From NCBI GenBank assembly GCA_937920005.1, contig CALETF010000018.1:1-9024 (forward strand): DNA of 9,024 bases, written 5' to 3'. Each line of letters opens with the position of its first letter. The stretch's first letter is position 1. The notes beneath the pieces are model-generated. The model was not told where the DNA came from and did not search any database. It was given only the letters and a program-made list of their open reading frames with translations. The DNA is from an uncultured Candidatus Altimarinota bacterium. Lineage in GTDB: Bacteria; Patescibacteriota; Gracilibacteria; BD1-5; JAGOOR01. A program made the translations under genes and the position numbers. Below are positions 1-7,377 of this stretch, piece after piece.

Positions 1-41
1 CTGACGATGGGCACAGTATAGCGTATCTTTTTGTGAAGTAA
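1..41 (+). CDS. Possible 3' end of a plus-strand gene cut by the window edge
   Basis: The plus-strand frame starting at base 3 reads DDGHSIAYLFVK and stops at TAA (39-41). The peptide looks protein-like and it would converge with the minus-strand gene whose stop lies at 56-58, with a possible shared terminator between them. Thirteen codons are too few to identify a family, and the reading could be chance. No other coding signal is visible in bases 1-55. Confidence 0.25.
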   Translation, partial: DDGHSIAYLFVK

Positions 42-45
42 AGAG

Positions 46-77
46 AAAAGTGGTTTTATCGCTTCTTCTCACTTTTT
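46..77. terminator. Weak candidate bidirectional terminator
   Basis: An AAAAGTG/CACTTTT inverted repeat, with a loop of about 17 nt, surrounds the stop codon of the minus-strand secreted-protein gene. T-rich sequence follows the hairpin on both strands. It sits where two convergent transcription units would end. The loop is long and the stem is AT-rich, so this is tentative. Confidence 0.28.
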
Positions 78-898
78 TGCACATCAGCTACTGAGATGAA
101 TTGTTGGAGAGCTTTGATGGTGACACCGATATAGCGCTTGCTTTCGGTGAGTTCTACTTCGATGAGTTCGAGGAGCGCATGAGATATATAGGTCCTTTCA
201 AAGTTCTCATAAAGCGAGAGAGCTGTCTCGAGTGCGAGATCGGATATTTCTTGTTCATCCTGGAGTTTATTTCTCTGTGTTCTCGATTTGTCGGCTATAT
301 CTCCAGCACGAGTGAGTTTTGTCCCTAGACAGCTGCCGAGACCGGTTCCACAAAATTGTTTGTAGTAAAAGACATACATATGGTAGACACACTGTTCATA
401 GCTCATAGAATCGAGGAGGTCTTTGGCATTGTATATTTTATCCGCTTCTCGAGGGGCGATGCATTTTTGTTCTTGGATTTGTTTTTCAATGATTGTGTTT
501 GCCTCTTGGAATACTTTTTTTGCTTTTTCTGAAACCTTGAAATCAGTGATGATTTTTTTGTGGAGCGTATATTTGGATTTGAGAATGGCACAGTTCATGA
601 TGTTATTCATCGTGTCCATGTACGTCTTATGTATCTCATCAAAACTCGCACTTTTTTGAGAAAGATCTGGATACTTGTTTTTATCGTGTTTGATGACGAG
701 TTGTTTGCTCGTATCATAGTTCCAGTAAGTACCACCATACCTTGTACCGAGACAGAGATTTGCTACATTACATTCATAGGAATACTGACCTTTGCTATAG
801 TTCTGATATCCTTGTTCATTGGTTGGTTGACACTCACCAAAAGCAACGCTGGTGAGGGCGGTAAAAAGAAAAAAAGATGTAAGAATGTTTTTTTTCAT
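56..898 (-). CDS. Secreted cysteine-rich hypothetical protein (280 aa)
   Basis: I do not recognise the family. The product begins with a clear Sec signal peptide: MKKN, a hydrophobic core to about residue 16, and likely cleavage near SVAFG/EC at residues 21-22. The mature part carries eight cysteines (residues 23, 43, 49, 103, 146, 170, 183, 190), an even number suited to disulfides outside the membrane. The N-terminal part is rich in Tyr, Asn and Gly. From about residue 195 it becomes highly charged and helical, possibly coiled coil, ending in a Lys/Arg-rich tail. It contains no UGA codon, the only complete gene here without one. The ATG lies 5 nt after the stop of the VirD4-like ATPase gene on the same strand, with no Shine-Dalgarno, so it is probably cotranscribed and translationally coupled. 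A role as an exported partner or substrate of that ATPase is inference from position only. Confidence 0.8.
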   Translation of the reverse strand: MKKNILTSFFLFTALTSVAFGECQPTNEQGYQNYSKGQYSYECNVANLCLGTRYGGTYWNYDTSKQLVIKHDKNKYPDLSQKSASFDEIHKTYMDTMNNIMNCAILKSKYTLHKKIITDFKVSEKAKKVFQEANTIIEKQIQEQKCIAPREADKIYNAKDLLDSMSYEQCVYHMYVFYYKQFCGTGLGSCLGTKLTRAGDIADKSRTQRNKLQDEQEISDLALETALSLYENFERTYISHALLELIEVELTESKRYIGVTIKALQQFISVADVQKSEKKR

Positions 899-903
899 AA
901 ATA

Positions 904-3354
904 TTAAGGGGCACCAATACGGAAGAGTATCTCACGATTGACGAATTCTTTTTCGCGGCCGTATTTAAGACGAGAGAGTTCCATATAAGCACGCATCAGT
1001 TTTGGATCACCTTTATCGAGATAGATATTTTCTGGTATGAGACTAAACGCTCGAGACACCTGCCCATCGATCATAAGGCGCATAACACCCTTGAATTTAT
1101 CCATATTCACGAGATCGCCAGCAGAGAAATTTGGAGCAAATTCTTTCTCAAGCTTTTCAGCATCTTCAGCACCGACCTTGTAACTCATCATAGAACCGAC
1201 GTTACCGAAGATGGCATTTTTGAGATTAACAGAGCTCTTTGTGAGCGCATCTGATTGCTCAAGCTGAGACATGTATTGGTGTGCTACATTGAGAGACAGT
1301 CTGTACTTACGAGCCTCTGAAAGGATTGATTCGATAGAATCTGTGACAAAGTTTTGGAACTCATCGATATAGAAGAAGAAATCTTTTCGTTTGTCTTTTT
1401 CGATTTTTTGACGAGCCATCGCTGCCGTCTGAATTTTTGTAACGAATATCATACCCAAGAGTTTTGAGTTGAGATCTCCGAGAAGACCTTTTGAGAGATT
1501 GATGAGGAGAATTTTCCCACTGTTCATGACGTCATCCACCTGAAAGGAGCTCTTTGTCTGGCCAATAATATTTCGGAGCATTTCATTCGTGATGAAACCA
1601 GAGAATTTCGCTTGGAAATAAGGAATCATTTCTTTCTTTTCACGGTCACCCATGGCAGCGTAGGTATAGTCCCACCATGATTTTACGATTTTATTTTGGA
1701 GTGTTCGACGACGTTCCATCTGGAAATTTTCATCCGTAAAGAGACGAACGATATCCGTGAGAGCGCCACCGGCAGGATATTCCATGAGGGTATGAACACC
1801 GTTGAGGAAGTAGTCCTGAATACGAGGACCGAAGACTTCATTACCGAAGAGTTTGATCATCATCTTATTAGCATCTTGTGCGATAAATTCTCGCTCTTCC
1901 TGATCTCGTGCTTCAAGCAAGTTGAGACCCATTGGTCGGGCCGTATCTCCTGGATTGAAGTAGATGACATCGTCAGCGCGACTTCGGGGAATATGAGGGA
2001 GCATATCAGCAACGAAATCTCCGTGAGGATCCATAACAGCGAGGCCGTGGCCGAGTTTCACATCCTGTCGAGCCATCGCTTGGAGAATAGTGGTTTTACC
2101 TGTACCTGTTTGACCGATGACATAGAAATGTCGCATGCGATCTTCTGATTGCATATAGACAGGTACTTTTTTCCCACGGTACACATTGTGTCCGAGGAGG
2201 ATTCCATCTTTTGGGAGATTGTCAGGGGCTTTGACGATTTTAAACTTTTGCCACTTTATTTCAGGAGTGAGATTGTATTTCGAATGTGGAAAGTGAAATA
2301 CTGAGGCGATTTCTTCGACATTGAGAATCATTGATTTCCATTTTTTGATACCAGGGCGAGAGAAAGTTCTGTAAATCATGTTTCTCACTGTACGAGCACT
2401 CGCATGCTCATGAGTATCATGAAAATGATTTGTATCTGGACTTCTGAATTGTTCAAAAGATGAAATAATGTTTTTCATCTGAATCTCACAGGCGTGATGA
2501 TCTCGAGCCACGGTGATGATTCTGATGATGCTGTCGTAACCGATTTTCTTACTTTTTTCATCGATGAGTTTGACTTCTTCTGATTCGAGAGCACTCGGCC
2601 CTTCTTTTTCTTCGTGTTTGTGTTCGTCTTTTGAATCAGTCTTCCAGAAATTAACAAATCATTTTATCAAATCGAGTGGGCCAAAACCACCACCGTGATG
2701 TCCGTGCTTCTGGAGATGGCTCGCGTGTTTGCTCGCATGTTTCTGCCAGTGGTTATCAGTTGGTCGAAGTATAATCTGAATCATACATGATTCATCTTCT
2801 TCGAGTTTTGAGAGCGCATTGGTGATATTGTTGATTGGATCTGATTCGAGTTTTTGGTGGGTTTTTATTGGGAATATATAGTCGTGACCGAGCGTGAGAC
2901 ATTCTGTCGCATAATGGAGATTATCACCCTCAAAGAGGTTGATTTCGTCGACTTCTTCTATGACTGCGTCTGAGAAGAAACTCGTTATTTGTTTCTCCAC
3001 AAGGCCCTGATATCGACGAGGTACAACCATGTGAAAATATATCTGGTTTTTGTAGGCGATATATTCCAGAGAAAAGGTATGTTGGCCACGCAATTTATTG
3101 AAAAATTTGCCGGAATAGAGTGAATTCATGGCAACCAGAAGTTGTTCCATGAGACCGATATATTCTTTAAAATCCTTTGAATTATCATTTTTTGCATCTG
3201 CTTCAGAGTCTTTTCGGGGAATGAGAATCTGGAGGTGTACCTTTTCGAGGCTCCGCTTCTGATCGACGCCTTTTTTAAACAAAAAAACAATCACCATTCC
3301 CACACTTGGGAAGATGACGAGAATAAAGAGGAGAAAAATCAGTTCGGGAGACAT
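904..3354 (-). CDS. Membrane-anchored VirD4/TraG/HerA-like type IV secretion ATPase (816 aa, one internal UGA=Gly)
   Basis: This is a putative DNA or protein translocation motor at the inner membrane. One N-terminal transmembrane helix (about residues 4-26) is followed by a soluble domain (about 30-210), a His-rich stretch with nine histidines in about 20 residues (about 203-222), an acidic/Lys linker (about 240-275), and the RecA-like ATPase domain. The Walker A motif is GQTGTGKT at about 414-421. The Walker B motif is DFFFYIDEFQNF at about 658-669. A conserved HQYMSQL segment follows near 691-697. An in-frame UGA at 2659-2661 (residue 232) would split the gene in two under the standard code; the frame is otherwise continuous, and the downstream half has no convincing start of its own. 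The gene heads a two-gene unit with the secreted cysteine-rich protein. The ATPase class is secure, but whether it serves conjugation, secretion or pilus function is unknown. Confidence 0.88.
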
Positions 3355-3363
3355 GTTCGTGAT

Positions 3364-3372
3364 AGTATAATA
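3364..3372 (-). promoter_or_regulatory. Possible -10 region of the VirD4-like gene
   Basis: On the minus strand the sequence TATTATTATACTAT lies just upstream of the ATG at 3354. The TACTAT hexamer ends 7 nt before the start codon, and TATACT ends 9 nt before it. No good -35 is visible at 15-19 nt. There is no Shine-Dalgarno. The spacing resembles the better-supported leaderless promoters elsewhere in the window. Confidence 0.35.
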
Positions 3373-3450
3373 ATACTCTGTTTTTTACCGAAACGAAACA
3401 TCTGGACAATCAAAACGATGATATAAGACTAGACTTCTCTCAAAAATAAT

Positions 3451-3478
3451 GAAAAAATCTGATAAAATCAGTATTTTC
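3451..3478 (-). terminator. Candidate intrinsic terminator of the cysS-tsaB-PH-ung operon
   Basis: Read on the minus strand, CTGAT-TTT-ATCAG forms a 5-bp stem with a 3-nt loop (3471 to 3459), followed by A and six T residues. Outer AAAA/TTTT pairs could lengthen the stem. It is the first plausible terminator after ung. Transcripts would have to pass antisense through the tRNA gene to reach it. The stem is AT-rich and modest. Confidence 0.42.
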
Positions 3479-3503
3479 TCTCTTTTTTCTTTCTACTTTT
3501 CTC

Positions 3504-3509
3504 TATAAT
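3504..3509 (+). promoter_or_regulatory. -10 box of the tRNA-Arg promoter
   Basis: A perfect TATAAT lies 10 nt upstream of the mature tRNA 5' end, which fits a transcript with a 3-5 nt leader. The region where a -35 box would sit is a T/C-rich tract with no clear TTGACA match. Confidence 0.6.
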
Positions 3510-3519
3510 AGCCACAAAT

Positions 3520-3593
3520 GCCCTGATAGTTTAATGGAAGAACGGCTCACTCCTAACGAGCAAATACAAGTTCGATTCTTGTTTGGGGCACCA
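3520..3593 (+). tRNA. tRNA-Arg(CCU), CCA encoded
   Basis: The full cloverleaf folds by eye. The acceptor stem GCCCTGA/TTGGGGC has 7 pairs including G-T wobbles. The D arm is GTTT/GAAC around AATGGAA, the variable loop is 4 nt, the T arm is ACAAG/CTTGT with loop TTCGATT, the discriminator base is A, and CCA is genome-encoded. The anticodon loop is CTCCTAA with T33 and anticodon CCT at 3552-3554, reading AGG as arginine. The loop and D arm resemble E. coli tRNA-Arg(CCU). The anticodon stem GCTCA/CGAGC has an A-C mismatch at its loop-closing pair (3549/3557). The gene lies tail to tail with ung, whose stop codon is only 3 bp away on the other strand. Confidence 0.93.
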
Positions 3594-3596
3594 AAT

Positions 3597-4265
3597 TTAC
3601 CACTGAATTTCTGCTAAGCCATGCTCTCTCAGGAGAGCATTTGTTTTACTAAAATGACCACAGCCGAGAAAGCCTCGATGAGCTGAGAGGGGAGAGGGGT
3701 GCGGAGCTTCGAGGATGATATGTTTTTTTGTATCGATGAGAGATTTCTTTTTTTGCGCGTGGCTTCCCCAGAGGAGGAAAATCAAAAAATCACGTTTATC
3801 AGAGAGTGTCTGTATGACTGAATCAGTAAAGGTTTCCCATCATTTCCCAGCATGAGACATAGGTTGCCCTGCACGGACTGTGAGTGTGGTATTGAGGAGG
3901 AGTACGCCTTGTTCTGCCCAACGTGTCAGATCTCCATTTTTTGGTGTGGAGATACCGAGATCTGATTGAATTTCCTTAAATATATTCATCAGTGATGGCG
4001 GATTTCTCACTCATTCCATGACAGAGAAAGAGAGTCCATGGGCCTGTCCTGGTCCATGATAGGGGTCCTGCCCAAGTATGATAACCTTTACTTTTTCGAA
4101 TGGAGTTTTGTCCAGAGCGGCAAATATATTTTTTGGATGAGGGTATATTGTCTGACCCGCAAGTATCTCATTTTTTACAAACTGAGAAAGCTCCCGAAAA
4201 TAGGGTTTTCCAAATTCTGCTGCAAGAGCTCTCTTCCAGCTCTCTTCCAGCTTTACTTCTGTCAT
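3597..4265 (-). CDS. ung: Uracil-DNA glycosylase, family 1 (222 aa, two internal UGA=Gly)
   Basis: The enzyme removes uracil from DNA, starting base-excision repair. The water-activating motif GQDPYHG (residues 65-71, catalytic Asp67) and the DNA-intercalation motif HPSPLSAHRG (189-198, His189) are intact, as is LLWGSHAQKK. Length matches the bacterial family. UGA codons at 4011-4013 (residue 85) and 3840-3842 (residue 142) fall exactly where E. coli Ung has the Gly of S-V-R-P-G and the Gly of L-G-W-E-T-F, strong evidence for UGA=Gly. The second UGA is followed by TGG for the conserved Trp, which argues against UGA=Trp. The ATG at 4265 overlaps the 3' end of the PH-domain gene by 13 nt, so it is likely translated by coupling as the last gene of a four-gene operon. 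No Shine-Dalgarno is present. Confidence 0.96.
4227..4252. repeat. 11-bp tandem duplication inside the ung 5' end
   Basis: AGCTCTCTTCC occurs at 4227-4237 and again immediately at 4238-4248, followed by a third partial AGCT. It lies in codons for about residues 5-13 of Ung, before the conserved region. Because 11 is not a multiple of three, gain or loss of a unit would shift the frame. It may simply be coincidence of Leu/Glu/Ser codons. Confidence 0.6.
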
Positions 4266-4831
4266 TCGTTTTCATTAGGGTCTAAAGAGTGACGGTATTC
4301 GTCTATGAAACTATGAATCAAACGAGATGTATCAATGGGCTCTGGAATGTGCGTCATGTTAAAATCTGATACATCACCAGCCGAATCACTCGCAGTCTTG
4401 ATCATGAGGTTTCCGTAATGGAGAATATTCCCGAGAAGTCATGAAGTAGATGCATTCACTTCTTGAACGAGGTCGATGGTAGTTTGAGACATTTTTCGAT
4501 CGAGAAATCGTACTTGATCGTAGGATATAATTCTCCTATTAGTGATGATGAGTAAATCAAGTTCATTGTTAACCCAGTGAACAAAAATATACTGGAGACC
4601 AATCATAACTATACCAATCATTGTTATGCTGGTAAGGAGTATTGATATTTGAGCAAAATTTGCGATGAAATAAACTCCAATGCAGACGCCTATAAGCATG
4701 GCGAGAAATACAAAAGTTTCGACGAGTATAATCCAGTGTTTCCTGACAACCATGTAGAGTTCCTCATTTGATTCGAGTGCTATTCCGACGCATTCTCGGA
4801 CTTTTTGATCTGCTTTTTCTTTAGTATGCAT
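4253..4831 (-). CDS. Bacterial PH-domain (bPH2/YdbS-like) membrane protein (192 aa, two UGA=Gly)
   Basis: This is a small inner-membrane protein of unknown role. A hydrophilic N-terminus (1-30) precedes two adjacent transmembrane segments (about 32-60 and 62-86). Then comes a bacterial PH-like domain with the typical pattern IITNRRIISYD (about 95-105) followed by IDLVQEVNAST (about 119-129). The UGA at 4439-4441 (residue 131) gives ...NASTS-G-LLGNILHYGNL, where this family normally has S-G-x-x-G-x-x-x-x-Y-G. Without it the domain is cut in half. A second UGA at 4262-4264 (residue 190) extends the frame to TAA at 4253-4255. The start overlaps the tsaB end by 11 nt and the 3' end overlaps the ung start by 13 nt. 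The link to cysS, tsaB and ung is probably operon packing rather than shared function. Confidence 0.85.
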
Positions 4832-5411
4832 GGGTTATTTTTTTGAGAGTAATATTTGGATCCTTTGCATAGACGGGTTTTACTCGTTCTTGAGATTTGT
4901 TGAGAGGTAGTTGTGATATGACCTTTGTGTAGTTATGTGCTGTTTTTATAGTATTTTTTTGATGTTGGAAGTCAATTGGTGCCAGGGTGGTGTAGGTTCC
5001 CTCAGGAAGATTTGATATTTGTTCGAGGATAGCATCTTGTCCTTTATTCGTCCACAGGAGTACTTCTTTCTTTGTTACGCTCGTTATCCAGGGGAGAGGT
5101 GCATCCTGGAGTGAGAAAAATTCTCAAACAGTTAATGGAAAGAGGGGGGTATTAAAACCGTAGCTGATAGCATTTGCTACGAGAGTGGTCACTCGTGTTC
5201 CGGTGAAGCTTCCAGGCCCTACCATGACGACCATGCCAGAGAGTCATTTGTAGGAAATATTATTTTTCTCGAGCAAATCATTGATTTCCTCAGTGAGTGT
5301 GTCAAATTCTCTTTGTTTTCCTGGCCATGCTTGTGTATCCACTATATGTCTCTTCTCATCAAACAGGGCGACGTAGGTAGGATCGGAGATGGTGTCGATA
5401 AAGAGGTACAT
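4821..5411 (-). CDS. tsaB: tRNA threonylcarbamoyladenosine biosynthesis protein TsaB (196 aa, two UGA=Gly)
   Basis: TsaB is the inactive kinase-like partner of TsaD in the complex that makes t6A at position 37 of tRNAs reading ANN codons. The start MYLFIDTISDPTYVALFD matches the ASKHA N-terminal strand pattern. The diagnostic loop MVGPGSFTGTRVTTL follows at about residues 62-76. Length is near the family norm of about 200-230 aa. In-frame UGA codons at 5244-5246 (residue 56, YK-G-LSGM) and 5124-5126 (residue 96, LTV-G-EFF) interrupt it under the standard code, so no long standard-code ORF exists here. The ATG lies 2 nt after the cysS stop in a TAA-TT-ATG junction, and the TAA stop overlaps the next gene's start by 11 nt. 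The C-terminal half is poorly conserved, as is usual for TsaB. Confidence 0.9.
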
Positions 5412-5413
5412 AA

Positions 5414-6862
5414 TTATTTTTTTTCTATTATAGGACCATCTTTACTGTCTGTAATTGTATATCCCAGCTTCTCAATTTCCTGACGCAACTCATCAGCACG
5501 TGCGAAGTCCTTATTTTTCTTTGCTTCTTGGCGTTCTTGTGCCATTTTTTCGACGTTTTCTGGTACAGATTTTTCTTCTAAAATAGTCCAGTCAAAAACC
5601 CCCATAACAGCATCCCATGATCGGAGAAGCTCTATGACTGATGATACTTCTTTTGTTGTCAGAGAATCAGAATCGATATCCCGGTGTACATTTTTTATAA
5701 AATCAAAAACGACCGTAAGGGCTATCACTGTATCAAAATCATTTTCGAGTGATTCCACAAAAGACTGAACGGATGCCTGTAATTCGTCACGGAATTCTCG
5801 ACGAACTTTTGTATTTCTTGGGATGTATGATTTGAGACGTTTGAGTGTATTATCGAGATTTTCTATTGTTGTCATAGCACTTTCTAGACGAGAGAAAGTG
5901 AAATTAAAATTTTCACGATAACGATTCTGTAAACACATCATGCGAAATGCTCGGTAGATCAAGTGTTTCTTATTTGGGAACTTATTTTCGAGATCCTGTA
6001 GTCTGTAGACATTACCCAGAGATTTACTCATTTTTTTGCCATCGACAAGGAGGTGACCTGTATGCATCCAATACGTAGAAAAAGTTTTGCCAGTCAATGC
6101 CTCGGTCTGAGCTATTTCATTTTGATGATGAGGGAATATGAGATCAACTCAGCCCATATGGATATCTATTTGTTCACCGTGTCACCACAGATTACACGCA
6201 CTACACTCGATATGCCACCCTGGTCGTCCTTTGAGAGTTTTTGGTCCTTCTTTTGTATCAAAATGAGCCTCCCAAAAATTTTCCCCATCCGCAACATCGT
6301 ATGACTTCCAGAGAGCAAAATCGCTCACACTTTCTTTTTCATATTCATCTTGTTTTACGCGAGCACCTGCTTTCATACCTTTGGTATCGAGATGGGCGAG
6401 ATTTCCATATTTTTTGAAGCTCTTGATGTCAAAATAAACTGATCCGTCATTACTCACGTATGCGTGTTTTGTATCGATGAGTTTCTGTGTCATTCCTATC
6501 ATCTCTGGAACGAGCTCAGAAATTGGTTTATGGCGTTTGAAGCTGGTAATACCGAGTTTTGTGAGATCTTCGAAAAAGAGTTTTGTATAGTGTTCTGTAA
6601 AGGCCTTGAGAGTGGTATGTTCTTTTTGACTATCGCGAATGGTTTTATCATCGATATCAGTGAGATTCATGAGTGCATCGACTTCATACCCGAGAAATTC
6701 GAGACTGCGGATAATGATATCCTCAAAGGTATAACAACAGAGATTGCCAATGTGAGCGTAATTATAGACTGTTGGTCCACAACCATAAAATTTTACTTTC
6801 TCATCGTCGAGAGGTTTAAATATCTCAGTTTTTCGGGAAAGTGTGTTGTAGAGCGATAGCAT
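5414..6862 (-). CDS. cysS: Cysteinyl-tRNA synthetase (482 aa, two UGA=Gly)
   Basis: This class I synthetase charges tRNA-Cys. The N-terminus MLSLYNTLSRK fits the family's usual start, and the length is normal. The ATP signature HIGN (a HIGH variant) is at 37-40 and KMSKS at about 277-281. The zinc ligands Cys28, Cys220, His245 and Glu249 have the same spacing as E. coli Cys28/Cys209/His234/Glu238 in the C-terminal three. UGA codons at 6182-6184 (residue 227) and 6149-6151 (residue 238) are required to join the two halves; the second is a glycine of the near-invariant GG before D-L-x-F-P-H-H. The ATG at 6862 is preferred over the upstream in-frame ATG at 6886 because of homology and because a TATAAT ends 6 nt before it. 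It leads the operon cysS-tsaB-PH-ung. Confidence 0.96.
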
Positions 6863-6868
6863 AGAGGA

Positions 6869-6895
6869 ATTATAAAAATAACTCATAGAAATCAA
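6869..6895 (-). promoter_or_regulatory. cysS operon promoter, apparently leaderless
   Basis: On the minus strand TTGATT (6895-6890) and a perfect TATAAT (6874-6869) are separated by 15 nt. The hexamer ends 6 nt before the cysS ATG at 6862, so transcription would start at or beside the A of the start codon. TTTTGA at 17 nt is an alternative -35. Confidence 0.55.
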
Positions 6896-6906
6896 AATAG
6901 AAGCTC

Positions 6907-6934
6907 TTGCAAGTTCATAAAATGACGATACATT
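6907..6934 (+). promoter_or_regulatory. Promoter of the DUF192-methyltransferase pair, apparently leaderless
   Basis: TTGCAA (6907-6912), a 16-nt spacer and TACATT (6929-6934) precede the ATG at 6941 with exactly 6 nt between the -10 box and the start codon, the same geometry as the divergent cysS promoter. The 78-bp divergent intergenic region holds both promoters and no other visible element. Confidence 0.5.
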
Positions 6935-6940
6935 GGGGTT

Positions 6941-7375
6941 ATGAAGATATCGAGCCTTGCTATCATCGTTTTTGTTATCATCCTGGTCTCTGGGGCTTTT
7001 TTCTGGAAAGAATGATACAAGCATTGTCGGGTAAGTGCTCGTGGCGGTGATTGGTTTTTTGAAATAGCTCGTACGCCAGATGAGCATGAGCGAGGCCTCA
7101 TGCATCGAAAAACGCTCTGTGACAGATGTGGTATGCTCTTTGTATTTGATAGAGAAAAACCTCAAGCCTTCTGGATGAAGGATACCTATATACCGCTCGA
7201 TATCTATTTCTATAACGCAGCAGGAAAGCTCGTTGATGTTGCGAGAAATATGCGCCCACAGCATGAAACAAAAGATCCAATGCTGTTTCGTTCAAAACCA
7301 TCACAATTCGTTGTTGAGGTGCCTGCTGGCAGCATATTTCCAGGCAATTCTATCGATATTCTTCAGTGTAAATAA
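6941..7375 (+). CDS. Membrane-anchored DUF192 protein (144 aa, one UGA=Gly)
   Basis: This is a DUF192 family protein; the function of the family is not established. The start MKISS is followed by one hydrophobic segment (about residues 6-22), a membrane anchor or signal peptide that places the domain outside the cytoplasm. The domain runs from about 38 to the end: ARTPDEHERGLMHRKTL, then CDRCGMLFVFD (60-70), AFWMKDTYIPLDIYF (about 76-90), and VPAGSIFPGNSI near the end. The paired CxxC (Cys60, Cys63) replaces the acidic residues often seen before GMLF, hinting at a disulfide or metal site. An in-frame UGA at 7013-7015 (residue 25) hides the true N-terminus under the standard code, which would force a start at 7100 and lose the anchor and first domain strand. 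The methyltransferase gene begins 2 nt after its stop. Confidence 0.87.
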
Positions 7376-7377
7376 TT

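Noticed and set aside
101..2148. Plus-strand ORFs opposite the secreted protein and ATPase genes
   Set aside because: They are antisense shadows of minus-strand genes, with no recognisable motifs and no upstream signals.
904..2511. A separate ATPase gene starting at GTG 2511, plus a 231-aa gene at 2659-3354
   Set aside because: Both lie in the same frame, separated by one UGA and an open linker. With UGA=Gly they form one 816-aa protein with its transmembrane anchor.
6182..7264. A cysS N-terminal extension up to 7264
   Set aside because: The family begins near MLSLYNTL, a promoter -10 lies at 6869-6874, and the region upstream is occupied by the divergent DUF192 gene.
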